In this document: one piece after another, positions 8,760 to 17,381 of the stretch
How positions within the stretch are numbered: the first letter of the stretch is position 1
Layout of the letters: each line of letters begins with the position of its first letter
Assembly: GCA_022822525.1 (NCBI GenBank)
Contig: JAJEBN010000062.1
Coordinates: 62,001-126,000 of the forward strand
Direction of reading: 5' to 3'
From: Acidimicrobiia bacterium
Lineage (GTDB): Bacteria; Actinomycetota; Acidimicrobiia; Acidimicrobiales; Poriferisodalaceae
DNA: 64,000 nt
The notes under the pieces: model-generated
The model's input: the letters and a program-made list of their open reading frames with translations, nothing else
Database searches by the model: none
Told to the model about the DNA's origin: nothing
Translations under genes and position numbers: made by a program

Positions 8760-9797
8760 GTGAGTTTGCTGGGCTCGATGCGCCTGCGAGGGCGCAGGCC
8801 GGGTTCGTCGCCTTCGGGTCGCCGCAGGCTCGAGGTAACACCTGCGCGGTTCGCGCTGGTCGCTCGATGGGCGCTGTGGGCGCTGGTGGCCATCGTGATC
8901 ACGGGATCGCTCGTGAGGTTGACGGGCAGCGGTCTGGGGTGCAGCGATTGGCCGAACTGCGAGCCCGGCGAGTTCGTCCCGGCCGCCGACTTCCACGGTT
9001 GGGTGGAATTCGGCAATCGCATCGTGACGGGGTTGGTCTCCGCGGCAGTCATCCTGGCAGTGGGCGCATCGCTGTGGCGGCAACCGCGCCGGGTCGACTT
9101 GGTGTGGTGGTCAATGGTCCTCGTGGCTGGGGTGGCATTCCAGATCGGCCTCGGCGCCGTGACCGTGCTGACTCACCTGTCCCCGCCGATCGTGATGTCG
9201 CACTTTCTGGCTTCGCAAGTCCTGGTGTCGGCTGCGGTGGTGCTCCAGCACCGGGCCGAACGCGAACCGCCCCTCCACGCTGCCCGCGCGACACAGCTGC
9301 CGGCTGGCATTCGTATGCATGCAGGAACGTCAGGGGTGCTGACGGCAGCGGCCCTGTTCACGGGCACCGTGGTGACCGGGACCGGACCTCATGGCGGGGA
9401 CGAGCATGTCGAGCGATTGCAGTTTGCACTGCCGTCGGTGGCCCGCATCCACGGCATCACGGTGGCGGTCCTCGCTGGTATCACCCTGCTGCTCGGCGTT
9501 CGGGCACGGCGACTGGCTGGCGCCCATCGCGATGAGGCGTCCGGTGCCGTCGCGTCGGGGCTCGGGGCCCGGGTCCGCATCGTGATCGCGGTCATGGCCG
9601 TGCAGGCAGCGATCGGCTACGTGCAGTACTTCACCGAGCTGCCAGTGCTGCTCGTGGCGCTGCACGTCATCGGGGCCACACTGCTGACCATCACGATGAC
9701 ACGCCTCGTGCTGGCTGCTGGAGCCACCGTGGCCCCAGCCCAATCGCCTGATGCCGCCGAACCGGTTGGCATCGCGTCCCGCGGCTTCGCAGAATGA
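8760..9797 (+). CDS. ctaA: Heme A synthase (COX15/CtaA family)
   Basis: Membrane enzyme that oxidises the C8 methyl of heme O to a formyl group, giving heme A. The product of 345 residues has eight hydrophobic segments. Family motifs are [19 protein letters not shown] (with the extracellular Cys), an EFGNRIVTG helix with the conserved Glu and His-containing loops ([30 protein letters not shown]). The GTG at 8760 is the longest start; an ATG at 8778 would remove six residues, and the basic stretch up to residue 28 may not be conserved. The intergenic gap to ctaB is so short that promoters must overlap or the transcript may be leaderless. Confidence 0.93.
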   Translation: MSLLGSMRLRGRRPGSSPSGRRRLEVTPARFALVARWALWALVAIVITGSLVRLTGSGLGCSDWPNCEPGEFVPAADFHGWVEFGNRIVTGLVSAAVILAVGASLWRQPRRVDLVWWSMVLVAGVAFQIGLGAVTVLTHLSPPIVMSHFLASQVLVSAAVVLQHRAEREPPLHAARATQLPAGIRMHAGTSGVLTAAALFTGTVVTGTGPHGGDEHVERLQFALPSVARIHGITVAVLAGITLLLGVRARRLAGAHRDEASGAVASGLGARVRIVIAVMAVQAAIGYVQYFTELPVLLVALHVIGATLLTITMTRLVLAAGATVAPAQSPDAAEPVGIASRGFAE

Positions 9798-9801
9798 TCC
9801 C

Positions 9802-10182
9802 GTGAGCCAGGTCGCTCCCACGTCATTGCCTGCGCCCGCCGGGTCGAAGCCGCAGACGCGCACGCCGGCGATGCCCGGTCTGCGGGCCCAAGTCGTGACC
9901 GAGACCGAGGTCGTTCGCGAGCCGGTCACCGAAGACGAACACGACACGGATTCCCCGTGGGTCGTGCTCGTGTGGAACGACCCGATCAACCTGATGAGCT
10001 ACGTCGTGTTTGTGTTCCAGAAGCTCTTCGGCTACAGCGAGGCCAAGGCCACTCAGCTCATGCTCGACGTGCATCACAAAGGCCGCGCAGCCGTCGCATG
10101 GGGAACGCGCGAGCAGGCCGAGCTCGATGTCTACCGCCTGCACGAGTACGGCCTGTGGGCCACGATGCAGAAGGACGACTGA
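9802..10182 (+). CDS. clpS: ATP-dependent Clp protease adaptor ClpS
   Basis: Delivers N-degron substrates to a ClpC/ClpA-type AAA+ unfoldase. The conserved domain covers the C-terminal ~80 residues: [19 protein letters not shown] binds the N-terminal residue of the substrate, followed by [19 protein letters not shown] and the C-terminal helix with WGTREQAE. The N-terminal ~45 residues are Pro/Thr-rich and probably disordered. The GTG at 9802 lies 4 bp after the ctaA stop and is preferred over a longer frame overlapping ctaA; an ATG at 9871 is an alternative. It is followed by the DUF2017 gene, a pairing also known from mycobacteria. Confidence 0.93.
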   Translation: MSQVAPTSLPAPAGSKPQTRTPAMPGLRAQVVTETEVVREPVTEDEHDTDSPWVVLVWNDPINLMSYVVFVFQKLFGYSEAKATQLMLDVHHKGRAAVAWGTREQAELDVYRLHEYGLWATMQKDD

Positions 10183-10241
10183 GCTGTGATCGAGTTCCCG
10201 CCGACAAACAGCAGCAACTTCGACGCAACGGCGGTGAGCCG

Positions 10242-10730
10242 GTGACGGGCACACGGTTCGGAGCGCGCGGCTCGCTGGTGAGCGTTCACCTCGCGGACTG
10301 GGAACGGCGGCTGCTCACTGAGCTGGTGAGCGAACTGCGCAGCAACCTGCTGCATCACACGCCGGCACGTGACGGAGGCGACGGCCTGGATCCATCGCTC
10401 CGGCGTCTGTTCCCCCCGGCCTACCTGAGCGATCCCGACCGCGACGCGGAGTACCAGCGTCTCATGCGGGACGACCTGCTCGCCGAGCGCCTCGAACATC
10501 TCGATCAGCTGGACGTCACGCTCGAAGCCGATCACCTCGACGATGCGCAGGTCGTGGCCTGGATGCAAGGTCTCAATGAGCTGCGACTGGTGCTCGGCAC
10601 ACAGCTCGACATCTCCGAGGAAGAGGGTCCGGCCGATCTCGATCCGCATGATCCCGCCCAGCGGCCGCGCCTGCGGTACCACTACCTCGGCGGCCTGCTG
10701 GCAGAGCTCATCGACGCCGCCACCGCGTAG
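10242..10730 (+). CDS. DUF2017 family protein
   Basis: A soluble, acidic protein of 162 residues, recognised as DUF2017 from its position after clpS and its pattern: WERRLLTELVSELR near the N-terminus, DPSLRRLFPPAYLSDPDRDAEYQRLMRDDL, then a C-terminal helix RYHYLGGLLAELIDAA. The function is unknown. The constant pairing with clpS in actinobacteria suggests a link to regulated proteolysis, but that is inference. The GTG at 10242 is chosen because upstream residues in this frame fall inside clpS and look like shadow sequence. Confidence 0.8.
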   Translation: MTGTRFGARGSLVSVHLADWERRLLTELVSELRSNLLHHTPARDGGDGLDPSLRRLFPPAYLSDPDRDAEYQRLMRDDLLAERLEHLDQLDVTLEADHLDDAQVVAWMQGLNELRLVLGTQLDISEEEGPADLDPHDPAQRPRLRYHYLGGLLAELIDAATA

Positions 10731-10743
10731 CCTGAGATTCCCT

Positions 10744-10816
10744 GCCCCCATCGTCTAGCGGCCTAGGACACCGGCCTTTCACGCCGGCGGCACGGGTTCG
10801 AATCCCGTTGGGGGTG
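10744..10816 (+). tRNA. tRNA-Glu (anticodon TTC)
   Basis: A full cloverleaf can be folded: acceptor GCCCCCA/TGGGGGT (the first pair is a G-T wobble), anticodon stem CCGGC/GCCGG with loop CTTTCAC and anticodon TTC at 10778-10780, and T-arm ACGGG/CCCGT with TTCGAAT. The discriminator is G, as expected for Glu. CCA is not encoded and would be added by the CCA-adding enzyme at 59389. Confidence 0.95.
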
Positions 10817-10823
10817 CGCCGGC

Positions 10824-12278
10824 TCAGGCCGAGGCGGAATCAGCCTCAGAAGTGCTGCCTTCCAGCGCAGAAGCCGGGTTCGCGGCGGGGGTGTCTCCCA
10901 GCAGCGGCAGGCGGAGCTCGACGGTGGCGCCGGGGCCGTCGGTGTCGATGACTGACGCTGAGCCGTTGTGGCTGCGAGCGACGTAGTCGACGATGGACAG
11001 CCCGAGTCCGGAACCGGGCTCCGAGCGCGCTTCGGGCGCCCGGTAGAACCGCTCGAAGACGGTCTCGCGCAGGGCCGCTGGGATGCCGGGTCCTCGGTCG
11101 CGCACCCGGACCTGCGCCTCCCGGTCGACTGCTGCAACGCTGATCTCGATGGCTTCGCCGGGTGGCGACCACTTCACTGCGTTGTCGACGAGGTTGCCGA
11201 TCGCTCGCTCGACCAACGCCGCATTCACGACCGTCTCGCATGGCTCCAACGCGGTCACAAAATCCGTCTCGGTCCTGCGGCGGTGCCGGTCCACCACCGA
11301 CGCCGCCAGCTCGGCCAGATCGACGCGCTCTTGCTCGCCCTGAGTTCGCTGGTCGGTCGCCAGCTCGACGAGCTCGTTCGCCAGCTCGGTGAGCTGGTCG
11401 AGCTCGAACTGCACATCGTCGAGCATCTGGCGGCGCTCATCGCTGTCGAGCGCAATGACTGCGTCTCCGCGGGCGTCGCCAGCATCCTCTGCCGGCGTCG
11501 CCACTTGCTCGCTGCGCGCGAGCAGCTCGATGTTGGTGCGGATGCTCGTGAGCGGTGTCCGCAGCTCGTGGCCTGCGTCGGTGACCAGTCGATGCTGCTG
11601 AGCGCGCGACAGCGCCAATGCCTCCAGCATCGCGTTGAAGCTGCGCGCCAACTCGCCCAGCTCGTCATCGCGTTCAAGTTCGATGGGCTGATCCAGGTCT
11701 TGGGTCTGCGCAACGTTCCGTGCCGCATCGGTGAGCCGCCGAACCGGCCGGATGGCGCGGCCCGCCACCAAGAAGCCCAGCAATCCGGCTCCAGCGACGC
11801 CGACGGCGGCCACAACAGCCAGTGCGTTGCGCAATCCCGCGACGTTCGCGTCCACTTCGTCGAGCGGGCTCGCGACCATCAGCGCAGCATTGGACGCTGC
11901 CTGCACGGTCAGCACTCGCAGGCGCACACCGTCCGCGGACACATCGCTTCGATGTCGGCGAGCGCGACCATTGGCCACGGCAACGTCGGCGGGCGCCACC
12001 GGCAGCACCTCGTCGGACGCGTACACCACGGCGCCGTTCGGGGCCACGATCTGCACAAGCACATCGCGAGGGACGAATCGTCCGAAGAACTGCACGCCCC
12101 GGCGTTCGGGCAGGCGTCCGCCACTCGCGACCAGCACGGCGACGCGATCGTCCAGCTTGCGGTCGAGTGCCGACCTGGCCTCGGCTCGGGCAATCCAGAG
12201 TGCGACCCCCGAGACCGCCAGCACGGCGACGGCAACCGAGGCCGCCACCAGCAGCCCAAGCCGGGTACGAATGCTCAT
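10824..12278 (-). CDS. Two-component sensor histidine kinase
   Basis: Membrane sensor kinase of 484 residues. It has an N-terminal helix (about 7-29), an extracytoplasmic domain of ~125 residues, a second helix (about 155-176), a HAMP linker (RAIRPVRRLTDAARNV), a HisKA dimerisation helix with the phospho-His in HELRTPLTSI, and an HATPase domain with N box GNLVDNAVKWSPPG, G1 RDRGPGIP and G2 GSGLGLSIV. The arrangement resembles MprB-type kinases of actinobacteria. The ATG overlaps the response-regulator stop (ATGA), so the two are translationally coupled. The signal sensed is unknown. Confidence 0.92.
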   Translation of the reverse strand: MSIRTRLGLLVAASVAVAVLAVSGVALWIARAEARSALDRKLDDRVAVLVASGGRLPERRGVQFFGRFVPRDVLVQIVAPNGAVVYASDEVLPVAPADVAVANGRARRHRSDVSADGVRLRVLTVQAASNAALMVASPLDEVDANVAGLRNALAVVAAVGVAGAGLLGFLVAGRAIRPVRRLTDAARNVAQTQDLDQPIELERDDELGELARSFNAMLEALALSRAQQHRLVTDAGHELRTPLTSIRTNIELLARSEQVATPAEDAGDARGDAVIALDSDERRQMLDDVQFELDQLTELANELVELATDQRTQGEQERVDLAELAASVVDRHRRRTETDFVTALEPCETVVNAALVERAIGNLVDNAVKWSPPGEAIEISVAAVDREAQVRVRDRGPGIPAALRETVFERFYRAPEARSEPGSGLGLSIVDYVARSHNGSASVIDTDGPGATVELRLPLLGDTPAANPASALEGSTSEADSASA

Positions 12279-12994
12279 GTGGGTCGCAGCACGTAGCCCA
12301 CGCCGCGCACGGTCCGGATCGGGCTGTGGCCGTCAGAGCCCGCTGTCGCCGCTGCGAGTTTGCGCCGCAGGTAACCGACGTAGACCTCCAAGGAATTCGA
12401 GGCCAGCGACGCGTCGTAACCCCACACCGTGTCGTAGATCTCGTCTCGGTGCAGAACACGACCCGGGTTGCGCAGGAACAGCTCCAACAGCCGGTGCTCG
12501 GTGTGGGTCAGCGTGACGGGCTCGCCAGCGCAGGTCACCTCGTAGCTGGCGGTGTCGAGCACGATGCCGGCACACGCGAGCTGTTCACCTTCGTCCGGCG
12601 AAGAGCCCCCGGCGCTGCGGCGCAGCAACGCCCGCAGTCGGGCCAGCAGCTCATCGAGCGCGAACGGCTTCGGCAGGTAGTCGTCAGCGCCGGCGTCGAG
12701 GCCTTCCACCCGGTCTGCTGTGGAGGCTCGGGCTGTCAGCATCAGAATCGGCAGAGCACTCCCGGCGGCGCGCAGGCGGCGGCACAGTTCGAACCCGCCC
12801 AGGTTGGGCATGGTGGCATCCAGCACCATCACGTCTGCCCGAACGGCGAGCGCCTCACCCTCGAGACCGTCGCTGCCTTCGAGCACGTCGTAGCCCTCAA
12901 GCTGCAGGGCTCGCCGAAGCGCGCTGCGGATGCGCTGATCGTCGTCGACGACAGCTACCGCGGGGCTGGCACCGCTGCGCCGATCAGCACCCAT
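12275..12994 (-). CDS. OmpR/PhoB-family response regulator
   Basis: Transcription factor partner of the downstream kinase. The receiver domain (about 12-125) has the acidic pocket VVDDDQ, phospho-acceptor D59 in VMVLDATMP and the conserved Lys in DYLPKPF. The C-terminal winged helix includes EHRLLELFLRNPGRVLHRDEI and a basic recognition region ending VRGVGYVLRPT. 239 residues is normal. Two direct repeats lie 23 bp upstream of the start and probably serve autoregulation. The MprA-like resemblance is only general. Confidence 0.93.
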   Translation of the reverse strand: MGADRRSGASPAVAVVDDDQRIRSALRRALQLEGYDVLEGSDGLEGEALAVRADVMVLDATMPNLGGFELCRRLRAAGSALPILMLTARASTADRVEGLDAGADDYLPKPFALDELLARLRALLRRSAGGSSPDEGEQLACAGIVLDTASYEVTCAGEPVTLTHTEHRLLELFLRNPGRVLHRDEIYDTVWGYDASLASNSLEVYVGYLRRKLAAATAGSDGHSPIRTVRGVGYVLRPT

Positions 12995-13016
12995 GACCCC
13001 ATTCTGGAATGCGGAT

Positions 13017-13034
13017 CATGAGAAACCCATGAGA
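13017..13034 (-). promoter_or_regulatory. Direct-repeat operator candidate upstream of the response regulator
   Basis: On the minus strand the sequence TCTCATG occurs twice, separated by GGTT, so the copies start 11 bp apart, one helical turn. Tandem 7-bp direct repeats at this spacing are typical binding sites for OmpR-family dimers. The site lies 23 bp before the ATG of the response regulator. Autoregulation is inferred. Confidence 0.5.
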
Positions 13035-13050
13035 GGCCAGGCCGCCCGGC

Positions 13051-13590
13051 TTACCCGGCGGCGGAACTGCGGCGGCGGAGGTGTGCGATGGTGAGCGCGG
13101 CGCAGGCGTCGCGCTCGATCTCGTAGCTCAGCGCTCGCACGGCGTCGGCGATGTCCCACCAGGCCACCTCGTCGACCTCGCCCGGGTCGCCCGCGAGCCG
13201 CTTGGGCACCTTGGTCGGGGCCATTGCGTAGAAGAGCACCAGCTTGGGCACCCCGCTGGCGATCAGGTAGCTGACTGGGTAGGGCGCGGACGTGATCGCG
13301 CAGCGCACGCCCGTTTCCTCGCGTACTTCCCGCAGCGCCGCTTCTTCCCAGGACTCGCCCCGGTTGAGATGGCCCTTCGGCAACGACCAGTCGTCGTACC
13401 GAGGCCGGTGCACCACCAGCACGGCACCGTCATGGCAGACGACTCCGCCCGCGGCTCGGTCAACCGGCGCATTCGAATAGCGGCCTCGCTCGACGTGGCG
13501 CCGGCGTGCCTTCATCGTGACCTGCGCGGTGGGCATCTTGGCCGCCTTCTTGCGGCTCTTCTTTGACGACTTCGCCCCGTCGGATGCCAC
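13051..13590 (-). CDS. NUDIX hydrolase
   Basis: Hydrolyses a nucleoside-diphosphate-linked substrate, which cannot be specified from sequence. The Nudix box is complete: GHLNRGESWEEAALREVREETG matches G-x5-E-x7-REUxEExGU (residues about 73-95). It is preceded by the strand GGVVCHDGAVLVVHR. The N-terminus is Lys-rich (SSKKSRKKAAK), perhaps disordered. The GTG at 13590 gives 179 residues, and an ATG at 13536 would drop the basic tail. It is a stand-alone gene, divergent from the LLM oxidoreductase. Confidence 0.88.
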   Translation of the reverse strand: MASDGAKSSKKSRKKAAKMPTAQVTMKARRRHVERGRYSNAPVDRAAGGVVCHDGAVLVVHRPRYDDWSLPKGHLNRGESWEEAALREVREETGVRCAITSAPYPVSYLIASGVPKLVLFYAMAPTKVPKRLAGDPGEVDEVAWWDIADAVRALSYEIERDACAALTIAHLRRRSSAAG

Positions 13591-13666
13591 GGTTCGTGTC
13601 TAGCGTGTCCGCGCTGGCCGCGATGGACGTGTCGCGGATCGGCCGGACCGACGACGGGGAACAGAC

Positions 13667-14752
13667 ATGGACTTGGGCATCTGCATCGCATCGCACATCG
13701 GCGATCTGGACTACGTCGAGCGCGCAGAGGACCTCGGCTACACCCATGCCTGGTTCGCAGACAGCCACATGCTGTGGTCGGACTGCTACGCGACGCTGGC
13801 ACTTGCCGCCGAGCGCACCAGCACCATCCAGCTCGGTACCGGCGTGTCGGTCTCGGGGACTCGGCCCGCACCGGTGACTGCCGCGTCGATCGCCACGATC
13901 AACGCGCTCGCACCCGGGCGGACGTTTCTCGGCATCGGCACCGGCAACACGGCGATGCGGATCATGGGACACAAACCCCAGCGCATCGCCGAGTTCGACG
14001 ACTACCTGGCGGCGTTGCGTCCACTGCTGCGTGGCGAGGAAGCCGTCCACCATTTCGGCGGCAGCGCGCAGCCGATCCGCCACATCATGCCGGACGCCGG
14101 CTTCGTCAACTTCGATGACGAGATTCCGCTGTACGTGTCAGGCTTCGGGCCACGGTCGCTCGGGCTGGCGGGTCGCTACGGCGATGGCGCGGTGCTGTCG
14201 GTTCCGCCCGACGGGTCGGCCACGGCGCGCGTCTGGGAGTACATCGAGGCGGGTGCCGCCGAGGCAGGGCGCTCGATCGACCGCGCCGATTACCTGATGT
14301 GCTCGCTCACCACGATCGTGATCCTGGACGACGGCGAGACGCTGGCCAGCCAGCGCGAGCGGGTCCATCACGAGGCGGGAGCCTTTGCGATGGCATCAAT
14401 GCACTATTCCTACGACCAGTACCGGCAGTTCGGAAGGTCGCCAGGCGCCAGGCTGGAGGCGGTCTGGGACGAGTACTGCGCCATGCTCGACGACACCGAT
14501 CCCGATCGCATCCACCAGCGAATCCACGCCGGCCACAACTGCTGGGTGCTGCCCGAAGAAGCCCGGTTCCTGACCGACGAACTCATCGACGCCACCTGCA
14601 TCGTGGGCACCGCCGACCAGGTCACCGAACGGATGGCGGACCTGGGCGAGCGGGGACTCGACCAGGTGATGATCCTGCCCAACTTCGACCCTCGCTACGA
14701 GGTGCTCGAGCGCGTCGGCCGCGAGATCATTCCCCGATTGGCGACCGACTGA
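13667..14752 (+). CDS. LLM-class flavin/F420-dependent oxidoreductase
   Basis: Luciferase-like (beta/alpha)8 barrel enzyme of 361 residues that uses FMN or F420. Visible landmarks are LGICIASHIGDLDYVERAEDLGY at the N-terminus (first ~25 residues), IQLGTGVSVSGTRPAPVTA with the non-prolyl cis-peptide region, LGIGTGNTA, and YVSGFGPRSLGLAGRYGDGAV. The overall pattern is closer to F420-dependent methylene-H4MPT-reductase-like members than to bacterial luciferase. A GGGGAA site precedes the ATG. The neighbours give no pathway, so the substrate is unknown. Confidence 0.85.
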   Translation: MDLGICIASHIGDLDYVERAEDLGYTHAWFADSHMLWSDCYATLALAAERTSTIQLGTGVSVSGTRPAPVTAASIATINALAPGRTFLGIGTGNTAMRIMGHKPQRIAEFDDYLAALRPLLRGEEAVHHFGGSAQPIRHIMPDAGFVNFDDEIPLYVSGFGPRSLGLAGRYGDGAVLSVPPDGSATARVWEYIEAGAAEAGRSIDRADYLMCSLTTIVILDDGETLASQRERVHHEAGAFAMASMHYSYDQYRQFGRSPGARLEAVWDEYCAMLDDTDPDRIHQRIHAGHNCWVLPEEARFLTDELIDATCIVGTADQVTERMADLGERGLDQVMILPNFDPRYEVLERVGREIIPRLATD

Positions 14753-14822
14753 GTGGGTCAGTACGAGACAGCTCGGTAGCCTTGTCCGCTGCTGTTGAGC
14801 CCATCCCGGGGAGCTGGCACCT

Positions 14823-15059
14823 ATGAGCAACATCTGCCAAGTCACCGGCCGCCGGCCGCATTCGGGCTTCAACGTGTCGCACTCGCATCGGCGAACGAAG
14901 CGCTGGTTCAAGCCGAACATCCAGCGCAAGCGGTTCTGGGTGCCCAACGAGGGGCGCTGGGTCACGCTGACCGTGAGCGCGAAGGGCATCAAGACGATCA
15001 ACAAGCGCGGCATCGAGTCGGTGGTGGCCGAGCTGCGCCGTCGTGGAGAGAAGGTCTGA
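14823..15059 (+). CDS. rpmB: 50S ribosomal protein L28, zinc-independent form
   Basis: A 78-residue large-subunit protein. Pattern [19 protein letters not shown] at the start and a [15 protein letters not shown] core match L28. Only one Cys is present, so no zinc ribbon can form (the C-minus type). In other actinobacteria C-minus L28 and L33 often form a second, Zur-controlled operon. No AT-rich palindrome resembling a Zur box is visible in the 70 bp upstream, where a GGGGAG ribosome site precedes the ATG. It is coupled to rpmG by a 1-bp overlap. Confidence 0.95.
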   Translation: MSNICQVTGRRPHSGFNVSHSHRRTKRWFKPNIQRKRFWVPNEGRWVTLTVSAKGIKTINKRGIESVVAELRRRGEKV

Positions 15060-15223
15060 TGCCCAAGAGCGACAAGCGGCCGATCATCAAGCTGAAGTCC
15101 ACCGAGGGCACCGGCTACACGTACACGACTCGCAAGAACAAGACGAACACCCGCGACCGGATCGAGCTGCGCAAGTACGACCCGGTGCTGCGGCGGCACG
15201 TCATCTTCCGGGAAGAGCGCTGA
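15059..15223 (+). CDS. rpmG: 50S ribosomal protein L33, zinc-independent form
   Basis: A 54-residue product with [17 protein letters not shown] and [18 protein letters not shown], the standard L33 pattern. It contains no Cys and so is the zinc-free type. The ATG at 15059 shares one base with the rpmB stop (TGATG). Confidence 0.95.
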   Translation: MPKSDKRPIIKLKSTEGTGYTYTTRKNKTNTRDRIELRKYDPVLRRHVIFREER

Positions 15224-15312
15224 GCGGCGCCAGGACTTGCTGACGGCGCTCATCGCACGACGATGCGCCGATTGATTGCGCGCACCGTCAACCGGGGCGC
15301 CGAGCCGCCGAA

Positions 15313-16581
15313 GTGACTCGCGCCCGACTCACTCGCCTCAGCCTGGGGGCGGCCCGCCGCCTCGCCATCGGCGCCCAGGGGCTCGCCTCGCCGCTGCCGC
15401 CCGGCCGGCTGGACGTCCGGCATCTGCGGCGGGCCATGGGCCACATGGGCCTGCTGCAGATCGACGCCGTCAACGCGCTGGCACGCTCGCACCTGCTGGT
15501 GCTGCGAGCCCGGATGGGCGGCACGCACGATGCCCTGCTGGGATTGCTCGAGCGATCTGCGTACGCCCGCCGAGCGGACGAGCGGGAGCTGACCGAGTAC
15601 TGGGGCCATGAGGCGTCATTCGTGCGTGTGGCCGACTGGCCGCTGTTCGGCTGGCGGATGCGGCGGGGAGCCGCCGGCGACATGTGGAGCGGGTACGCCC
15701 GCTTCGGGCAGGCCAACCAGCCCAAGATCAGTGCGGCACTCGACTGGCTCGACGCCAACGGGCCTGCATCGGCCGGCGAAGTGGATGCCGCGATGGACTG
15801 GGGACCCGGCGTGCGCGGGCCCTGGGGAACACGCAGCAACGGGAAGCTGGCGCTGGCGTGGTTGTTCTGGGCTGGTCGGGTCGGCGTGGCCGACCGCGCC
15901 GGCTTCGTGCGCCGCTATGACGTGATCGAACGGGTGCTGCCGAGCGAGGTGGTCGAAGCGGCTGTGGACGAGCCCGACGCGCACCGAGCGCTGCTGACCG
16001 ACGCCGCCCGGTGCCTCGGAGTCGCCACCGCCGATGATCTCATCGACTACCACCGCCTGCCGAAGCGCATCGCCCCCGCCCGTATCGCGGAGCTCGTCGA
16101 GAGCGACCAGCTCACCGAGGTTGCGGTGGAGGATTGGGATCGGCCGGGGTATGTCCCCGCCGGCCAGCGCTCGGCCCGACGGCGGTCTCGATCGGTGCTG
16201 CTCAGCCCGTTCGACCCGCTGGTCTGGTACCGCCCACGCGCAGAGCGGCTCTTCGGTTTCCACTACCGCATCGAGATCTACACGCCCAAGGCCAAGCGGC
16301 AGTACGGCTACTTCGTGCTGCCGTTCCTGCACGACGATGCGCTGGTGGCGCGCCTCGATGTGCGCTTCGACCGGGAGCGAGACATGCTGGAAGTACCGGC
16401 TTCGTGGGCGGAGCCGGGGTCGTGGCCTAGCAGTGCATCGGCTTCCGCAGACACTCTCGCGGCGTTGGCATCCGAACTGCAAGCGCTGTCAGCGTGGTGC
16501 GGCGGCGAGGGAGTGTCGGTGCAGTCGCGCGGCGATCTCGCCGACCGGCTGCGCACCGCGGTCAGCGGCGCTGATTGCTGA
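15313..16581 (+). CDS. YcaQ/AlkZ-like winged-helix DNA glycosylase
   Basis: Family of DNA glycosylases that unhook interstrand crosslinks or remove bulky alkylation. The 422-residue protein has the family start LGAARRLAIGAQGL, the catalytic QxD motif as QID at 49-51 (GLLQIDAVN), HEASFVRVADWPLF, and LSPFDPLVWYRPRAERLFGF in the C-terminal half. The QxD form matches the YcaQ rather than the AlkZ (QxQ) subgroup. The GTG start lies 90 bp after rpmG. It is a single gene, and the repair substrate is inferred from the family only. Confidence 0.85.
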   Translation: MTRARLTRLSLGAARRLAIGAQGLASPLPPGRLDVRHLRRAMGHMGLLQIDAVNALARSHLLVLRARMGGTHDALLGLLERSAYARRADERELTEYWGHEASFVRVADWPLFGWRMRRGAAGDMWSGYARFGQANQPKISAALDWLDANGPASAGEVDAAMDWGPGVRGPWGTRSNGKLALAWLFWAGRVGVADRAGFVRRYDVIERVLPSEVVEAAVDEPDAHRALLTDAARCLGVATADDLIDYHRLPKRIAPARIAELVESDQLTEVAVEDWDRPGYVPAGQRSARRRSRSVLLSPFDPLVWYRPRAERLFGFHYRIEIYTPKAKRQYGYFVLPFLHDDALVARLDVRFDRERDMLEVPASWAEPGSWPSSASASADTLAALASELQALSAWCGGEGVSVQSRGDLADRLRTAVSGADC

Positions 16582-16644
16582 CAATGATGGCTCGGTCTGT
16601 CAAGGCACCCGGCTCATGTTGTCGGACCGATGGCACCTTCCGGT

Positions 16645-17361
16645 TCAGCAGGCGTACTCGGCAGGTCCCATGCCATTGGCTTGCCACGGCCGTAGCTCGT
16701 GAATGCCGCCTGCACGCAGATCGGCATCGGAGCCCGTGCCGCCGCTGACCGAGACGCGGTCACCGTCAGTCATCGGGCCTTCCTCGAATACCCACAGCAG
16801 CCGGGTGTGAGGGTCGTAGCGAGTCCCGGCGCGCGGAAGCTGGACCAGCCAGCGCTCAAGATCGCCATGCCCGGTTCGACTCAAAGTTCGAATCCGCCCC
16901 AGATCGATGCGATCCCCCATGTCGGGCTGAATCGCCAAGACATACACGTAGGGATCCTCAATGATCAGATAGCCACAGAGTTCGGCCATGTGCCCCCCCT
17001 CATCTGGGTCGTATTCCCACATGCCTTCGAATGCCGCGGGCGGCACCTCGTCAACGCTCGGCGCAATTGTCACCCGATCCGCAGTCGATGTCGGTGTCGG
17101 TTCGCTACGGCTACCCACGACGCGAGATTCGATTGGACGACCACCTGCTACGTACGCACATTCGGCCCCGCCCGGCGTCGGACACCGTATCGCCCGTGCT
17201 TCGCTGTCAATCGCTCCAGTGTGGTCACGGACGGACGTTGCGGCAATGCCCGCGGTGGAAGCAACGGTCTGTCGAACCTCGTCGACGCCGCCCACGTTGT
17301 CCGTGCATGCTGAAAGCACCCACGCAGCAAGAGCGAGCACGAGCACTCGGCGGGACGTCAT
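16645..17361 (-). CDS. Predicted secreted lipoprotein of unknown function
   Basis: The start is placed at the ATG at 17361 because it gives a clean lipoprotein signal, MTSRRVLVLALAAWVLSAC, with lipobox LSAC. The mature part of about 220 residues is soluble, with four further Cys and a region EGMWEYDPDEGGHMAELCGYLIIEDPYVYVL that looks like a beta-rich domain. I recognise no family. It is convergent with the glycosylase gene and shares strand with the protease 21 bp upstream, so the two may be co-transcribed. Confidence 0.65.
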   Translation of the reverse strand: MTSRRVLVLALAAWVLSACTDNVGGVDEVRQTVASTAGIAATSVRDHTGAIDSEARAIRCPTPGGAECAYVAGGRPIESRVVGSRSEPTPTSTADRVTIAPSVDEVPPAAFEGMWEYDPDEGGHMAELCGYLIIEDPYVYVLAIQPDMGDRIDLGRIRTLSRTGHGDLERWLVQLPRAGTRYDPHTRLLWVFEEGPMTDGDRVSVSGGTGSDADLRAGGIHELRPWQANGMGPAEYAC

Positions 17362-17381
17362 TCGAAATGCAGGATTCGGCT

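Noticed and set aside
14753-14822. A Zur box before rpmB
   Set aside because: The region is GC-rich and has no AT-rich inverted repeat of the expected form.
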